Assembly: GCF_910592395.1 (NCBI RefSeq)
Contig: NC_088311.1
Span: forward strand, 16,742,501-16,806,500
Direction of reading: 5' to 3'
Source: Lineus longissimus
Lineage: Eukaryota; Nemertea; Pilidiophora; Heteronemertea; Lineidae
Length of the DNA: 64,000 nt
In this document: positions 1-11,639 of the stretch, piece after piece
Numbering within the stretch: position 1 is the stretch's first letter
Layout: every line of letters begins with the position of its first letter
Translations under genes and position numbers: made by a program
The notes under the pieces: generated by a model
Told to the model about the DNA's origin: nothing
Database searches by the model: none
Seen by the model: only the letters and a program-made list of their open reading frames with translations

Positions 1-201
1 ATGTGTACATGTACACGTACATAATCATGACGTGTGCATGTATGTATGCACATCCTAAGCTTCAATCAAGGCCATTTACTCACCCGAGCTGAGCACTATA
101 GAGGCCCTCACACTAGGAAGAGGAAGCCACTGTTGGCCGCACACATTAAATAAGTTGTAAAAAAAAGACTGCATGGACATGGTCGCACTCGCACACCACA
201 T

Positions 202-473
202 CAGGGTTTCCGCCAGGATTAAATTATTTTGAGGGGAGCAAAAAAAAAAATTTTTTTTTTCTTAAAAAAGGTATTGACCCCTCCTGAGATGTTTTTTGGC
301 CCTAAAACCGCTACAATTGGCTCCCAAAATATTTTACATATCAAATCATGAAAATTACTCATTTGACAGTAAAACAAACTTTAGTGCTCAAAATTAAGGG
401 GGGGGATATCCCCCCTTGAAATATTTTTTAGGGGGGGATGAATCCCCCCATCCCCCCTCTGGCGGAAACCCTG
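202..473. mobile_element. MITE with 15-bp perfect terminal inverted repeats (hAT-like)
   Basis: The ends CAGGGTTTCCGCCAG (202-216) and its exact reverse complement (459-473) bound a 272-bp non-coding element rich in A/T and G/C homopolymers. A direct repeat CACAT (197-201 and 474-478) flanks it and looks like a 5-bp target duplication. CAGGG ends recall hAT elements, but the superfamily is only inferred; no transposase is present. Confidence 0.75.
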
Positions 474-478
474 CACAT

Positions 479-1166
479 TTTCTTTTGTTCGTTGTGCCTG
501 TCATCATCATCATCACAATGCAGGTTTTTTTACCGTTTTCCGGTCTTTCACTGCTCAATTAAAAGTAGGAAAAAAAATAACGCTCGCGAGGTGGTAGTTC
601 AGTCTGGTGCGTCAGGGTAACTTGGCTTTCTTCCTCTCTCTGTATACTACATTAATGTCAATATTTAGGTTTGTTTCGGCTGTCTCCAAAACCAATTTGA
701 AATTGAAGAATACAAACCTTAACTTCTTTCTAGTTGCTAACTTTTCTTTTGCTTATTCCTTGCAATAATCTCACTGAACCTTTTGCTTTGTGGTATTTAC
801 CGATAATTTTTCTGATCGCAGGGACGTTTTGTATAAGCACTTTCAAAATCATGTAATAATAATAAATTCAACAGGGTGTGCTCCAGTGTTAGAAATTTCA
901 TCCGATGATAGTGCGCTTTGGATGCAGAGATTGTTTTCATGATTTCAATAGTGACCGCATTGCTAGGGACGATGGAGGAGCCCTTTTAATTGTGGTCTCA
1001 AGGCCTTTTTGAAAAGGCGGTCAACACTGTAGTTAACTTGTCGAAGTATTGGGGAATTGGCAATTTTGGTGTTGTCACACTCGAAACAGGAATAAATGTT
1101 AACTTTTTTTCTGTTACTGTCAGTAATTCCTGAAAGTCTTTTTCTTATCTGTTCATCTATCTTCAG
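479..1166. other. Non-coding sequence, WDR83OS intron 1
   Basis: No supported gene. If the first WDR83OS exon lies left of the window, all of this is its first intron. The exon 2 acceptor is at 1165-1166. I searched for a codon run resembling the conserved Asterix N-terminus and found none. Confidence 0.5.
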
Positions 1167-3809
1167 ATACAAGCCCCCATCCTCCGGAGGACCTCTTGAT
1201 GATCCAACACCAGATTACATGAACCTACTGGGCATGGTATTTAGCATGTGTGGACTCATGTTGAAGGTGAGTATCTGGATGCCTCTTGAGTTGGAGTAGG
1301 CTGGCTGGCTAACAACACAGCTATGACTAAGTCTAAGCCCTTTTTAACCCTTTTAGTGTCAACCATGTTTTACATTTTCCTACCCCAGAATGTCAAGCAT
1401 GTTTTTGGGTTTTAGCAGCTTTTAGGTAACTCTTTTATGAAGCCTTGTAGCTCAGAAGTGTTCACTTCTATCACTTTACAGTAATTGAAAAGTTTGTAGG
1501 CAATTGCCTGGAGCAAAGGATGGTACCAGTTGAATGCGTATATGTCATTTCATTTTTGGGTAAAAACCATGAAAAAGTGTGAAAAACGCGCAAATTCTGA
1601 CGATTTCTTTGAAATAATTTTCTAAAATGTACTTTAGGAATTGTTTGTAGCAGATCTCTTCTGATAATTGTTTAGTACACTATCCTGGATGAAGCTAAAG
1701 AAATTTCAACATGAATTGGTTATTTTTTGGGGTGAAAATGTGATTTTGAACTATCGTCAGAATTCGGTGTTTCCGCTGGTTTGATTTTCAGAGCGAAATT
1801 GTGGGAAATATCACTGTAGAAAGCATATGAGTATTCGGTACCAAACGATCAGATTTGATTGGCTCTTTCGAAAGGTAGATATAAAACACGGACTGGACAA
1901 TGCTGAAACGATGTACATGCTGTTTTCTAATGTTATATCCCCTGTCGACCTCAGGTCGAGAGTGACACTAACGGGGTAGCTTTTCCATCTCGACCTGAGG
2001 TCGAGAGTGACACTAAAAGGGTTAAGAGAGACTCTATTCGAGGATGAACCAACATTAATGATAACCTTCTTAATTATTTCCACCTCTTTTGAAAGTAAGA
2101 TTCTTCCCCCGACTCACCGTCTTTGAAAAACACAACCAGGTGACTCCTTGTGCCTCAAAAAAATTTGTAAGATCAGTGAAATGTCCGGAGTTCTCCATCG
2201 TATTATCCAGGTGCAGGTCCCAGGAAAAATAAACTTTTTCCATTTTGGCATCCTTATACAAACAATTTGGCACCTGTCAGATTCACGGGGTTGGTTATGG
2301 GTTTCCTGTTCGAGCACTCAGATTTTCTGCCAATCAGGACAAAATTGAAATGAAAAGAGAAGTGTGCTGAAATGTGCTCACTGGTTCTGCCCCTGGTCCC
2401 AAATAAATGTTGTGGAAAACACTGACATCAAAACAATGATCTTTAAAAATGATTCTGTCAACAACGCCAAAAAAGGCAGACCCACCCCTCTTATACCATA
2501 TGGCTTGACAGACCTTCTACTATGAAGGTAAAACTTTGTGTAGGTGTTAAAAGGCCATATCTTGAGGAGCTGCAAGATGATTTCATCAGATAGGGGGTTT
2601 CTACATGTATTGTACTATGAAGATTTGAAATCTGTTTCAGATGAGACTGTTCAGATGTGGCCTATTTTAACTTTTACTAATTTCGTTTTATTCCCATCGT
2701 CTCCTTGCAGATGAAGTGGTGCGCCTGGGCTGCCGTTTATTGTTCATTCATTAGCTTTGCCAATTCTAGATCATCTGAAGATACCAAACAAATGTTAAGC
2801 AGCTTTATGTAAGTCTCCAAATTTGACTCATTGTATTTAAAAAGAATATATATACAGTAGAACCTCTCTATTAAGGACACCCTCGGGACTGACAAATGCT
2901 GTCCCTGTTAGAGAGGTGTCCTGATTACAGAGGTTGATTTGAATGGAAAAACCCAATTTGGGACCAAAACTAGTGAGAGAGGCTGTCCTTAATAGAGAGG
3001 TGTCTGCTAAGAGAGGTTCTACTGTATATATACATGGGGGCTCGTAAAAAACAGACAATCCTACTTCCACCACCCAAAGGCCCAAAGCACCAGCACCACT
3101 GAATCAAGGATCTTTCGCGAAAAAAATTATGCCAACACCTCAATTTGGCAAAGTTCTAGATGTAGCTCCAGAGCAAATTTTGTTAACTCCTGACTTAGCT
3201 TCACATTCACTTGCATGGCTTCACTTGGACATTTAATTTTTCTTCAGAAAGATTTTCCATCCACTGGTACTAGTGCTTGGAGTCTGAGGGTGGGGTTAAT
3301 ATATGCTGATGTCACGTTTTTGGGGACCACCACATACATGCAGGGGTATTTCTCTTCCTCAGGTTGATAATAATCCTTATCGGTGGTGAATCAGCTTTAT
3401 TAAATAACTTGCGAATTGATTACAGAAAACCCTACTGAATTTACTGACTTAACTTTTTGTTAGCCTGTCTAAAACTTTGCAACATTTATATCGTGAAATG
3501 TGAACAAATGCATTTCTCAGTGCATAGGTGTTTCACCTGCAAAGAGTACATGTGCAGTGTCGGCTCTGGAAGCACCAGTGAGTTATCCTGAGAAATTCTC
3601 AATGCTGCAAAGGCTAGCCAAAACCGAGACGAGATTATCAAGAAGTGATTGTTAATCTGACAAGTAATTTCAAATCTTTAATGTCCATATGTGAAGTATT
3701 TATAAATGGCTGTATCTGATTATTTCCTTTCTCTTTTTTCAGGTTGTCAATTTCTGCCGTTGTCATGTCATATTTACAGAACCCACAGCCAATGACTCCT
3801 CCATGGTGA
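1167..3809 (+). CDS. WDR83OS: PAT complex subunit Asterix (partial, exons 2-4)
   Basis: Three exons give all but the N-terminus of Asterix: 1167-1266, 2711-2808 and 3743-3809 (TGA 3807-3809). Introns are GT-AG and phases join correctly (exon 2 starts on the third base of an Arg codon; exons 3/4 split an ATG). The family-specific runs [47 protein letters not shown] and the C-terminal PQPMTPPW are nearly identical to human. Asterix is a small ER membrane protein with two to three membrane segments. It works with CCDC47 in the PAT complex, which shields unassembled transmembrane helices of multi-pass proteins at the translocon. The first coding exon (about 16 residues in relatives) is not found and should lie left of position 1. 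An AATAAA (3812-3817) begins three bases after the stop. Confidence 0.95.
1348..2021. mobile_element. piggyBac-like non-autonomous element in WDR83OS intron 2
   Basis: The left end CCCTTTTAGTGTCA follows TTAA (1344-1347), and the right end TGACACTAAAAGGG precedes TTAA (2022-2025). Perfect terminal repeats with a TTAA duplication and a CCC terminus are the signature of piggyBac elements. The 674-bp body has no transposase. Near the right end, a palindrome built on CGACCTNAGGTCG occurs twice (about 1948-1962 and 1990-2004), each followed by GAGAGTGACACTAA. A diverged relative of the body appears around 45.93-46.02 kb. Confidence 0.8.
2855..3024. mobile_element. TA-flanked MITE, family A copy 1
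   Basis: The element begins CAGTAGAACCTCTCTATTAA, ends with the complementary AGAGAGGTTCTACTG, and is flanked by TA on both sides. Internally it repeats the motif CTCTCTATTAAGGACA in both orientations, so a single strand can fold end to end. Three more copies lie at 12631, 38749 and 60415. The TA duplication and CAGT terminus suggest a Tc1/mariner-pogo type origin (inference). Confidence 0.85.
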
Positions 3810-4440
3810 ACAATAAAGTATTATTATTTATTTGTAAAAAGCTGAAGTTGCTGTCATTTATTGAGTTGATTGCTTATTTCTCAGAATTTGTAGAGAAGTT
3901 CACGGTTCGCACTTCCAGTAATGAAGGGCAGTGAGTTAGTGGCTAATCGAATCTGCTAGGGGGCGCTGTCACTTGTGTATCTTTTCAGGGCTCATACCTG
4001 AAAAACAACAAACAAAGTGAAACGATCACGGCAAAACCAATCACATCAGCCATGGGCAATATTTGTGACGTTTGGTGGCTATGTTTCATTAACGCTGCAG
4101 TCGGTGTTGTTTGTAAGGGCCTTGAAAAGGTACACGTCTCGCTGCTGCATTAACACAGGGATTTATCAAAAGTCCACTGCCCCATTGTACCAGAATGTTT
4201 GCAAGTACAATGTACGGAAGAACCCTTAGTTGTGATAGTGTCTGCTTGGTTGCTTTGGCTGATGTCCCTTCGGTTGCACTACGTCCTCACCCTCACAGAT
4301 CTGAACTCGGGTGTTGCTTGACAGTGACGTTGAACTGTTTTGAAAGCAATTTGACCATCCCAGTGCTCTTTATAGTGTAACAGTCCTCACAAAGCTTCTC
4401 ATCGTCTGTTCATGGCATGACCATACTGTATGGATACAGC
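3810..4440. other. Intergenic sequence after WDR83OS
   Basis: The stretch begins with the WDR83OS polyadenylation signal and runs into the tandem array. Short open frames (for example 4017-4229) show no recognisable protein features. Confidence 0.5.
3812..3817 (+). terminator. WDR83OS: Poly(A) signal AATAAA of WDR83OS
   Basis: A canonical AATAAA lies three bases after the TGA stop, followed by a T-rich stretch (3820-3836). If used, the 3' UTR would be only about 20-30 nt. Confidence 0.6.
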
Positions 4441-7200
4441 TGGATATCCGTATAGCGATTCACCTGACACAATATGCATTGGAAGTCTATCTGGTTGCTT
4501 TTGCTTCAGCTGAACACTGGGGATAACAGGTTGATCGGACGTCTCTACTACCCAAGTAAACCTATCCAGAATCTATCGTCGACGACTGACAAGGAGTTTA
4601 GATATGGTATTTCATACAATGGTGCCTTGATAGGTTGTGACAATGTCTCTACCCATTGCGACTCTAAAGATGGCTATGTCATGGCATATCACTGAAGTGG
4701 CTGTGCTATAGCTGTCTGGATACAGCTTGATATGGCCTTCGACATAGATGACTGGATAGGTTGTGACAATGTCTCTAGGCAATTGCGACTCTAAAGATCA
4801 TACCTGAATTGACTGTGTTTGGATACAGTAGACAGTAGTACCCGGATATGGTAATATGGTCCTGTCATTCTGTTGACGATAGTGGCTTGATTGGTTGTGA
4901 CAATGTCTCTACCAAGTCGGACATGGCACATTCCTTATTTGACTGTGCTGTCTTGATATGACAAGATACAGCCTTGTCGGCAATGGTGAATAGGTACGGA
5001 GGCATTGTTTTGACCCTGTTGCTCTGACCCTTAGATTGGATATGACATATACGTGTATATTCCTGAATTGACCATAGTGACTGGATACAGTCCCATAAAT
5101 AGGTCTTGTACACAACAGTGACTGGATGGTTGTGACAATGTCTCTACCGAGTTGTGAATAAAAGATGGGTTTGACATGGCATATTCTTGACTGTGCTGTC
5201 TGGATACAGCTTGATACCATCTTGTTGAAAGAAATGACTGCATAGGTTAGTGTTGTCCAGCTAAGACCAATAGGTGGATATGATGTGGCACATTCCTGAA
5301 TTGACTTCCTGAGATACAGTTTGATATGATCTTGAACAATGATGACTGGATAGGTTGTGACAATGTCTCTACCGACTTGTGACTCTAAAAATGGATACGA
5401 TATGGCTCATTCTTGAAGTGACCATGCTGTCTGATTACAGCTAGATACAGTCTTGTAGACAATAGTGATTGGATAGGTTGTGACAATGTCTCTTCCCGGT
5501 TGCGACACTAAAGATGGATATGACTTGGCACATTCCTGAATTGAAAATGCTGTCTTGATACGGCTAGATATGGTCATGCAGACAACAGTGACTGGATAGG
5601 TTGTGAAAATGTATTTTCCCTGTTCTCACCCAGAACCCTTAGGATGGCTATGACTTGGCACATTCCTCTATCGACCATGCTGTCTGAAAAAAGGTAAATA
5701 TTACCTTGGATGATAATGACCAGATAGGTTGTGACAATGTCTCCACCCGGTTACGACCCTTATGATGGGTGTGACCTGACATATCCCTGAATAGATTGAC
5801 CGTGCTATCTGGATACAGCTAGACAATGGTCTTGGACAGTAATGGCCAGATAGGTTGTGACAATGTCTCTACCCGGTTACGACCCTTATGATGGGTGTGA
5901 CCTGACATATCCCTGAATTGATTGACCGTGCTACCTGGACACAGCTAGACAATGGTCTTGGACAGTAATGACCAGATAGGTTGTGACAATGTCTCTACAA
6001 TGGTTTGACCCTTGGGATGGATATGACAAGGCATACCTCTGAATTGATAGTGCTGTCTTGATACAGCTATGGTATTGTAGACAAAGGTCACTGGATAGCT
6101 TGTTTTCTGTACTGTGTTGTGACACTTATACACATCCCAAAGGGCCCTTAGCAGGGCTGAAGCTAGCTTTTTGGTTATGGGGGGGGGGGGGGGGTCAAAA
6201 GGCTCTCTGTGGGGGGAGGGCAAAAGCCACTGCTTAGGATTCCTGAATCCATATCTGAATTGACTGTGCCATCTTGTTGATAATGGTGACTGGATAGGTT
6301 GCATTATTCTCTGTCCCCTGTTTGGGTCCTTAGGATGGATATGACATAGCATACTCCTGAATTAACTGGGCTATCTGGATGGTCTTGAAGTCACTGGTTT
6401 TATTGTCTGTCCCATGTAGTGGTCCTCAGGAAAGGTATGACATGGCACATTTCTGATAAGACATTGCTGTATGGATGGAGGTCATGTAGAGAACAGTGCC
6501 TGAATAGGTTGTGACAATGTCTCTACCCAGTTATGACCCCGAGGATGGGTATGACATGGCCTATTCAAGATTACTTACAATTCTGTGTAGATAGAGGGGC
6601 AGCGGTAGCGCAGTGGAAGAGAGTCGGCCTCATGATCAGAAGGTCGTGGGTTCGACTCCCGGCCGAGTCACTCCTTGGTTCCCCTACTGGTCGAGTTCAA
6701 GTGAGCACCTTCTGGTTGCTCCTTGAAACCCCCAATTGATTTTCGTGGAGACCGGGGTAATAATATGATATCCCAAAGCGCTTTGAGCGAGAACTATAGT
6801 GTCACGGAATTGCGCTATATAAAAGACTCATTATTATTATTATTATTAGAGCTAGACATGGTCTGGTGTTAACTACCGACTGGAAAGGTTGTAAAAATGT
6901 CTCTATCCGGTTATAACCAAAGGATGAGTATGTTATGTCGTATAATCAATGACTATAAACCATGTTGTCAGGACAACATGGGATGAGGTCATGCAGAAGA
7001 TAATTGGATAGGTTGTGACAATGTTGCCAACAGTTGCAACTCTGAGAAAGGGTAGGACACGGTATTATTCTAAATAGGCAAAGCTGGCGATACGTCTAAA
7101 GTGGCCTGCAATACAGTGCCGACTTGATTGGCCGAGACAAAGTTTCTCTCCAAGAAGCTCATAACAGCAGTTTCCAAACCAAAAATGACCAGCTCTGACT
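4440..7200. repeat. Degenerate tandem array, period about 120-128 bp
   Basis: The core GGTTGTGACAATGTCTCT recurs at about 4633, 4761, 4893, 5131, 5354, 5477, 5729, 5857, 5979 and 6507, with worn versions at 5600, 6298, 6888, 7012 and 7126. Between cores, phrases such as GATATGACATGGCACATTCC and CTGTCTGGATACAGC recur in the same order. Units are diverged and have indels, so this is an old array. A SINE interrupts it at about 6591-6849 and a G-run at 6180-6194. No gene is apparent; open frames on either strand follow the repeat. Confidence 0.85.
6591..6850 (+). mobile_element. tRNA-derived SINE with (ATT)n tail
   Basis: The head has a Pol III A box (GTAGCGCAGTGG, about 6604) and a B box (GGGTTCGACTCCC, about 6648) spaced as in a tRNA. 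The body ends in the LINE-like sequence AAAGCGCTTTGAGC followed by GCGCTATATAAAAGACTC and a (ATT)n tail at 6830-6847. It sits inside the 120-bp tandem array, so it inserted after the array formed. Confidence 0.85.
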
Positions 7201-7204
7201 TACT

Positions 7205-7505
7205 TACTTTGTCCTCTTAGTGCCTAGAGGGGACATAAGGCTTCAATTTTCTGTCTCCACGTTGACCGGTCGGCAGCTTGTCTGTAGATGTTCGCCCACG
7301 TCAGACCAAGCAGCCTCATCTCCTCCTCTACAGAACGTTGCCAGGTCTCTTTTGGACAGCCTTGGTTCCTCTTTCTGTTGGCTGTCCAATTGAGTGCGAT
7401 CCTTGGGAGTGTGCCAGGTGGAATTCGGCACACATATCTCAGCCAGTTCCATCCAGTGAAGTCTTTACCTGATTTGAAGTTTCTGTAGCAATAGTGTATT
7501 TTCAC
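7205..7505 (-). mobile_element. LINE 3' fragment (ORF2 C-terminal tail)
   Basis: The minus strand encodes about 93 residues matching the C-terminal tail of a common LINE ORF2: a W-LRYVCRIPPGTLPRIAL segment, KRNQGCPKETWQRSVEEEM, then GLTWANIYRQAADRSTW and EALCP. In intact relatives this tail reads GHVLRMP...GRPKTTWRR...GLTW...AQDRxxWR...ALCP and follows the reverse transcriptase. The fragment is 5'-truncated with no RT core, and dead. The exact LINE clade is not determined. Confidence 0.75.
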
Positions 7506-7727
7506 ACGTATGGGGTGCTAACCCTATGCCAAAACCCCCAACCTGGAGGACCTGGGAAGTCAACTATTCTGTCTATGCAAAGATGTTTGAAAAATAAAAC
7601 ATATTAAACTGACTTCTCACCAGCCAGTCTGGCATTGTTGAGCCTGCCAGAAGTTTTCACTCCAGCCAGCATAGCCATCCGTGTCATTGAAGTACACAAG
7701 CTGCTACACCACTTCAAGGTAACGGAC

Positions 7728-7860
7728 TCAACAGTAACAGACTCAACAGTAACAGACTCAACAGTAAGACTCAACAGTAACAGACTCAACAGTAACAGAC
7801 TCAACAGTAACAGACTCAACAGTAAGACTCAACAGTAACAGAGACTCAACAGTAACAGGT
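7728..7860. repeat. Short minisatellite, 12-13 bp units
   Basis: About ten tandem copies of ACTCAACAGTAACAG, with some units shortened to ACTCAACAGTAAG. The open frames here on both strands (Thr-Val-Asp-Ser repeats) are by-products of the repeat. Confidence 0.9.
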
Positions 7861-7869
7861 CTGAAGCTC

Positions 7870-8867
7870 TTTCTTATCAACTTGCAGTTTACTGGGGCAG
7901 AATCAACACAGATGAAGTCCACCAAATTTAACAGCCAGAGTATATCGTCATCTATCAAAGAAATTTCTTGCATCTAGACTTTTTTGCCAATTGCCACTCT
8001 TACCACAATTGAAGGAAGTGCACATGTAGTACATAAACGTATACACCATGAAATGCAAAAGGACGTCACTATTGCGAACTCCTACGTGCATGAATATATA
8101 GGTGTTGATGTAGACATTCTGCATCACACCCCCTAATAACGTCAAACAATCAATTCGAGAATGGTGCAATTATTACCAATTCAATTTGAATATAAACAGC
8201 ACAATCTAGTGAGTTAATCACAGGACTTCCTAAGTTCACAGCAAAACCTAAAGTTCTCAATCATCTCATACAGTATCAATGTCTCTCTGGAGCATTTCTT
8301 ACTGTCCAGTTTTTTTGTGTGTGGTCCAAATAACTTGATATACTAGTACTAAACAGTTAGGTCTTATTACAAAACTTAATAAATTTCTTAAGTCTTGCAT
8401 TTCAATTGAATAGTCAAGGAAACTGGCATGACTGCACATGTTAACAAACACTTGAGTAATACAAATTTAGGTCTGTTGATCAGCTTATTTGCGAGACCAT
8501 CTATTTTAGGTTTCGGGTGTAAATTAGTGAATATCATGAAAACCGCCTAATGAAAACGAGAATTTTCACAAACTTGTTCTTAACTTTTCACGGCCTACAC
8601 TATATTACTCAAATGAGACAAGTCTGCAACAACTTCAGATGCAAGAAACAAGACAGGATATCATTACTGCTTCCGACAGTCAGTTATCAAGAATAAATAA
8701 AAACTTGTTTCATAATTTCTTGTTCAAAGTAACATTTGTTGTCTAACTTTGAGAAGGGGAATCCACTTGTGATGTTCAAATGATGTCAAAGTTATGAGAT
8801 TTTTAATTTTCAAAGGATGATTCTACCATATGTACACACTCCAAAATGCTCCCTAAAATCACTGATC
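7870..8867. other. Intergenic / ATP5F1D 3' UTR side, no other gene seen
   Basis: AT-rich sequence with no supported coding feature. A possible minus-strand poly(A) signal ATTAAA for ATP5F1D is at 8807-8802, about 61 nt past its stop. Confidence 0.4.
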
Positions 8868-11585
8868 TTAATGTCCTGTTGCCTTTTGTAAAGCTTCGTA
8901 ACAATCGATCGCTACTTGGGCCTCGGCTTTTGCTACCTCTGATGAAGCGGATGTCAGTTCTTGTTGGGCTTTGGTGAGTCCTTCCCGGATTGCCTGTAGA
9001 GAAAAGGAGAGAAATAAAGTCAAAGACGATGTTCGCATTATAAACAGAGTGTTACAAGTTGGGCAAATTAGGAGCATGTCTCTTTATTTTCCCTTTAGAC
9101 AATGACAAAAACCCTGGGCTGCTTGTAAGACAAAGGACCAGGCTTTTACAATGAAAAGAGCAGCATCACTGTTTTTTCCTCCCCTGGATGAGTTGGCTTT
9201 ACAGGAGTCCCCAGGCGGGACAGAATCCCGCATAAGTTACCATTGCATTTGCCCACAGCGGGATGCCATCCCGGCTACCATGCCTTGTATCTTTGTTATC
9301 TTGACAAGTGCTCAAAATGAACCCAAATTTCGAAAAGTCTTTGGTGACGTTGAAAGGTTGGGGTTATGTTTGGTGGTATACGGAAGAAAGATTTTTGGTT
9401 TATTTAGGTGTTTTAGAGAACACTCACAAAAATGTTTGTGGGTGAACAGATAGAAGAATGTAGAACTTCCAGCAATATCAATATGGTCCCCAGACTGTGG
9501 GTCTGGGGCCCATAATGATATCTCTCCACCTTGTCCAAAGGATATTTCCTTTGGAGGGGGACAGATGGGCTTTGAGTGAGATCACTCCCCTTTAAATTGT
9601 GAATGTTTGAGCAACTACTTCACTTTTACAGACCAAACGCACAAGTCAAACCAGGTAATTCATAACACCCACTTGGCAGTCGCAATACTGCAGAGACGGT
9701 TGAGCTTACACAAAAGCTAGCTTCAGGATGAAATCTTACCTGACCATCTACTCTGTCTAGGGGTGTCGCTTCCTCTGCTAGGATTTGAACAGACGAATCT
9801 GAATTGATGGTGACTGATCCACTGCTCACTGAAAGGAGAAAAAGGATGATGTCTTAAAACATTTCATATGTGATAATGAAAACTTTGTTCATCCAAATTT
9901 TACGGCATGAAAAGAGAACTGCATGCTATACCGTACACATCAAGTTTTTGTGCCTCTGTATACGATTTTTTTTTACTCTTTATAAAAATTTGCAATTTTC
10001 ATTATGGTGGATTACAATTTACAGTTAGTTTTTTAAATCAACTAATTTTTTTTTCTTGCAAATTGAGGTAATTTTCAAAATCCTTAAAAATAAAACATGC
10101 GCAAAACTTGATATTAGTATTACATGATCGAGAGAGGTGCTGGCTTTGGCTCTTTCTTATTGCATAGCTTTTTTGTCAACAAAAAAGTTATTGATATAAT
10201 TATAAACAACGATAAATTCAATTGACATTTGACATCAACGTTGCTGTAAATGAAATAATTTGTCATGGATTTCTTCGGGCCATTGGCTTTTTTAATGAGT
10301 TGACATTTTCTACAGTTTTGTTGAGGTAATCAATAATCATATGCACTTACCAAAAACATTATTAGTGGAGCCATCCTCCTCGTATACCTTGACAACTCCT
10401 GGTCTCAGAACAGCTAGTAATGGAACGTGTTCCGGCAGAATACCAAAGTCGCCAGACAAGGAAGGGACGTCAACCTGCTTCACACTGGCATCTCTATAGA
10501 ATACCTGAAAGGAAAGGACATATGCTACCTCATAATTCCACTGCACACCAATAGATGGATATGTCATTCTGGTGTCGCCGATAAATCATTGGCATGAAGC
10601 ATCCGTGCGCAACCTCCTCTCAACAGAAGATGGCGTGAAGCGACAATTTTAACGTTGCATGATCGTTGCCAGATTCACCTGGACACAAGGAGTTTTTCTC
10701 ACCTAGGCCTACCTCATGACTTAGGGGTTGGCCATAGGCACGGCCATTTTGGTTAGAACTTGAAATCTCAAAGCAATTAGAACGCCTTCAAAACAAAGTG
10801 TATGCCAATTTCAAGGCTGGGAGTCTGTTCTCTCAGGTAAACAAAGAACTGACTCCCACCCTTGAAATTGGCATTCACTTCCTTTTGAAAGCATGAGTCA
10901 ATAGAGTCATGCACACATGCAAATGCCGAGGTCGGGGAAGTAAACTCGATCAACCTGCCAAACACATGGGTAAAAATGCAATCAATGTCGATTTTCTACA
11001 AAATAACAACATATAATTCAAGGGTGGTCAAGGCAAGAGTTCTTAATTTTCTAGACGTTGAACAAGATGCTTGCGATCGGTATGCATGCATTGCGCGGTT
11101 TTGCTGTAGTTTGCACGGGAAGGGGAAGCCAATGGTTAGTTCAATGAATCTTTAGTTGGGTCGGTCCGACCATGTCAATGTGTGACGTATGCCCTTTCAA
11201 GTATCTGACTGACAAAAGGCCTAGGCCTATGACAATGACATGAGTAGCGTGGCCATGGTAACGCCACTGCTGCACCATTGCTAGACAGAAAAGCCGAGTT
11301 TGGGCTGGCAACTCTGATCATCTCACAACCAATTAGGAACTTGGTCATTTGTTTGAGCTTTACTTTACATATTATATAGAGGGCGCTAACGGACGGTGCA
11401 GAAAATGCCGAAGATCTTCACTTTCCAGCCAGATTTCGAGCCTTTCCATGATTGTTTACCTCTGATGGTGATGCAAATGTAAAAGCCATATCAGCATAAC
11501 TTCTATTTGCTTGTGTGGTAGCGATTAGGCGCCCACATTGCTTGAAAATGCCTCCCAAACGAGCAGCCGGTCGAAGCAAAGCCAT
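8868..11585 (-). CDS. ATP5F1D: ATP synthase F1 subunit delta, mitochondrial
   Basis: Four exons on the minus strand: 11585-11460, 10504-10351, 9828-9740 and 8993-8868 (TAA). They total 495 nt and 164 aa, against 168 in human, with GT-AG introns and matching phases. Exon 1 carries an Arg/Ala-rich, acid-free mitochondrial presequence (MALLRPAARLGG...) and then MAFTFASPSE, like human MSFTFASPTQ. Exon 2 holds VKQVDVPSLSGDFGILPEHVP, exon 3 VSSGSVTINSDSSVQILAEEA, and exon 4 the C-terminal helical hairpin. The protein is the eukaryotic counterpart of bacterial epsilon and sits on the rotating central stalk with gamma. The start at 11585 is preferred over an upstream in-frame ATG at 11633 because it begins a typical presequence. 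Confidence 0.96.
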
Positions 11586-11604
11586 TTTTTGAGAAAAGAT
11601 GGTT

Positions 11605-11619
11605 CGGAAGTGAAGGTCA
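11605..11619. promoter_or_regulatory. ETS (GABP-like) and ERR-like motifs just upstream of ATP5F1D
   Basis: CGGAAGTG (11605-11612) matches an ETS/GABP core and overlaps TGAAGGTCA (11611-11619), which fits the estrogen-related-receptor half site TNAAGGTCA. Both motif types are established regulators of nuclear-encoded respiratory-chain genes. They lie 20-35 bp upstream of the chosen start codon. Use in this organism is inferred. Confidence 0.35.
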
Positions 11620-11639
11620 TTCCCAGGATGCACCTCACT

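Noticed and set aside
4865-5243. Overlapping minus-strand ORFs of 70-103 codons
   Set aside because: They run through the 120-bp tandem array and repeat its period.
6597-6670. Functional tRNA gene
   Set aside because: The A and B boxes are good, but the acceptor arm does not pair and the sequence continues into a SINE body with a LINE-like tail.
9151-9453. 100-codon plus-strand ORF
   Set aside because: It lies in an intron of ATP5F1D on the opposite strand and shows no domain features.
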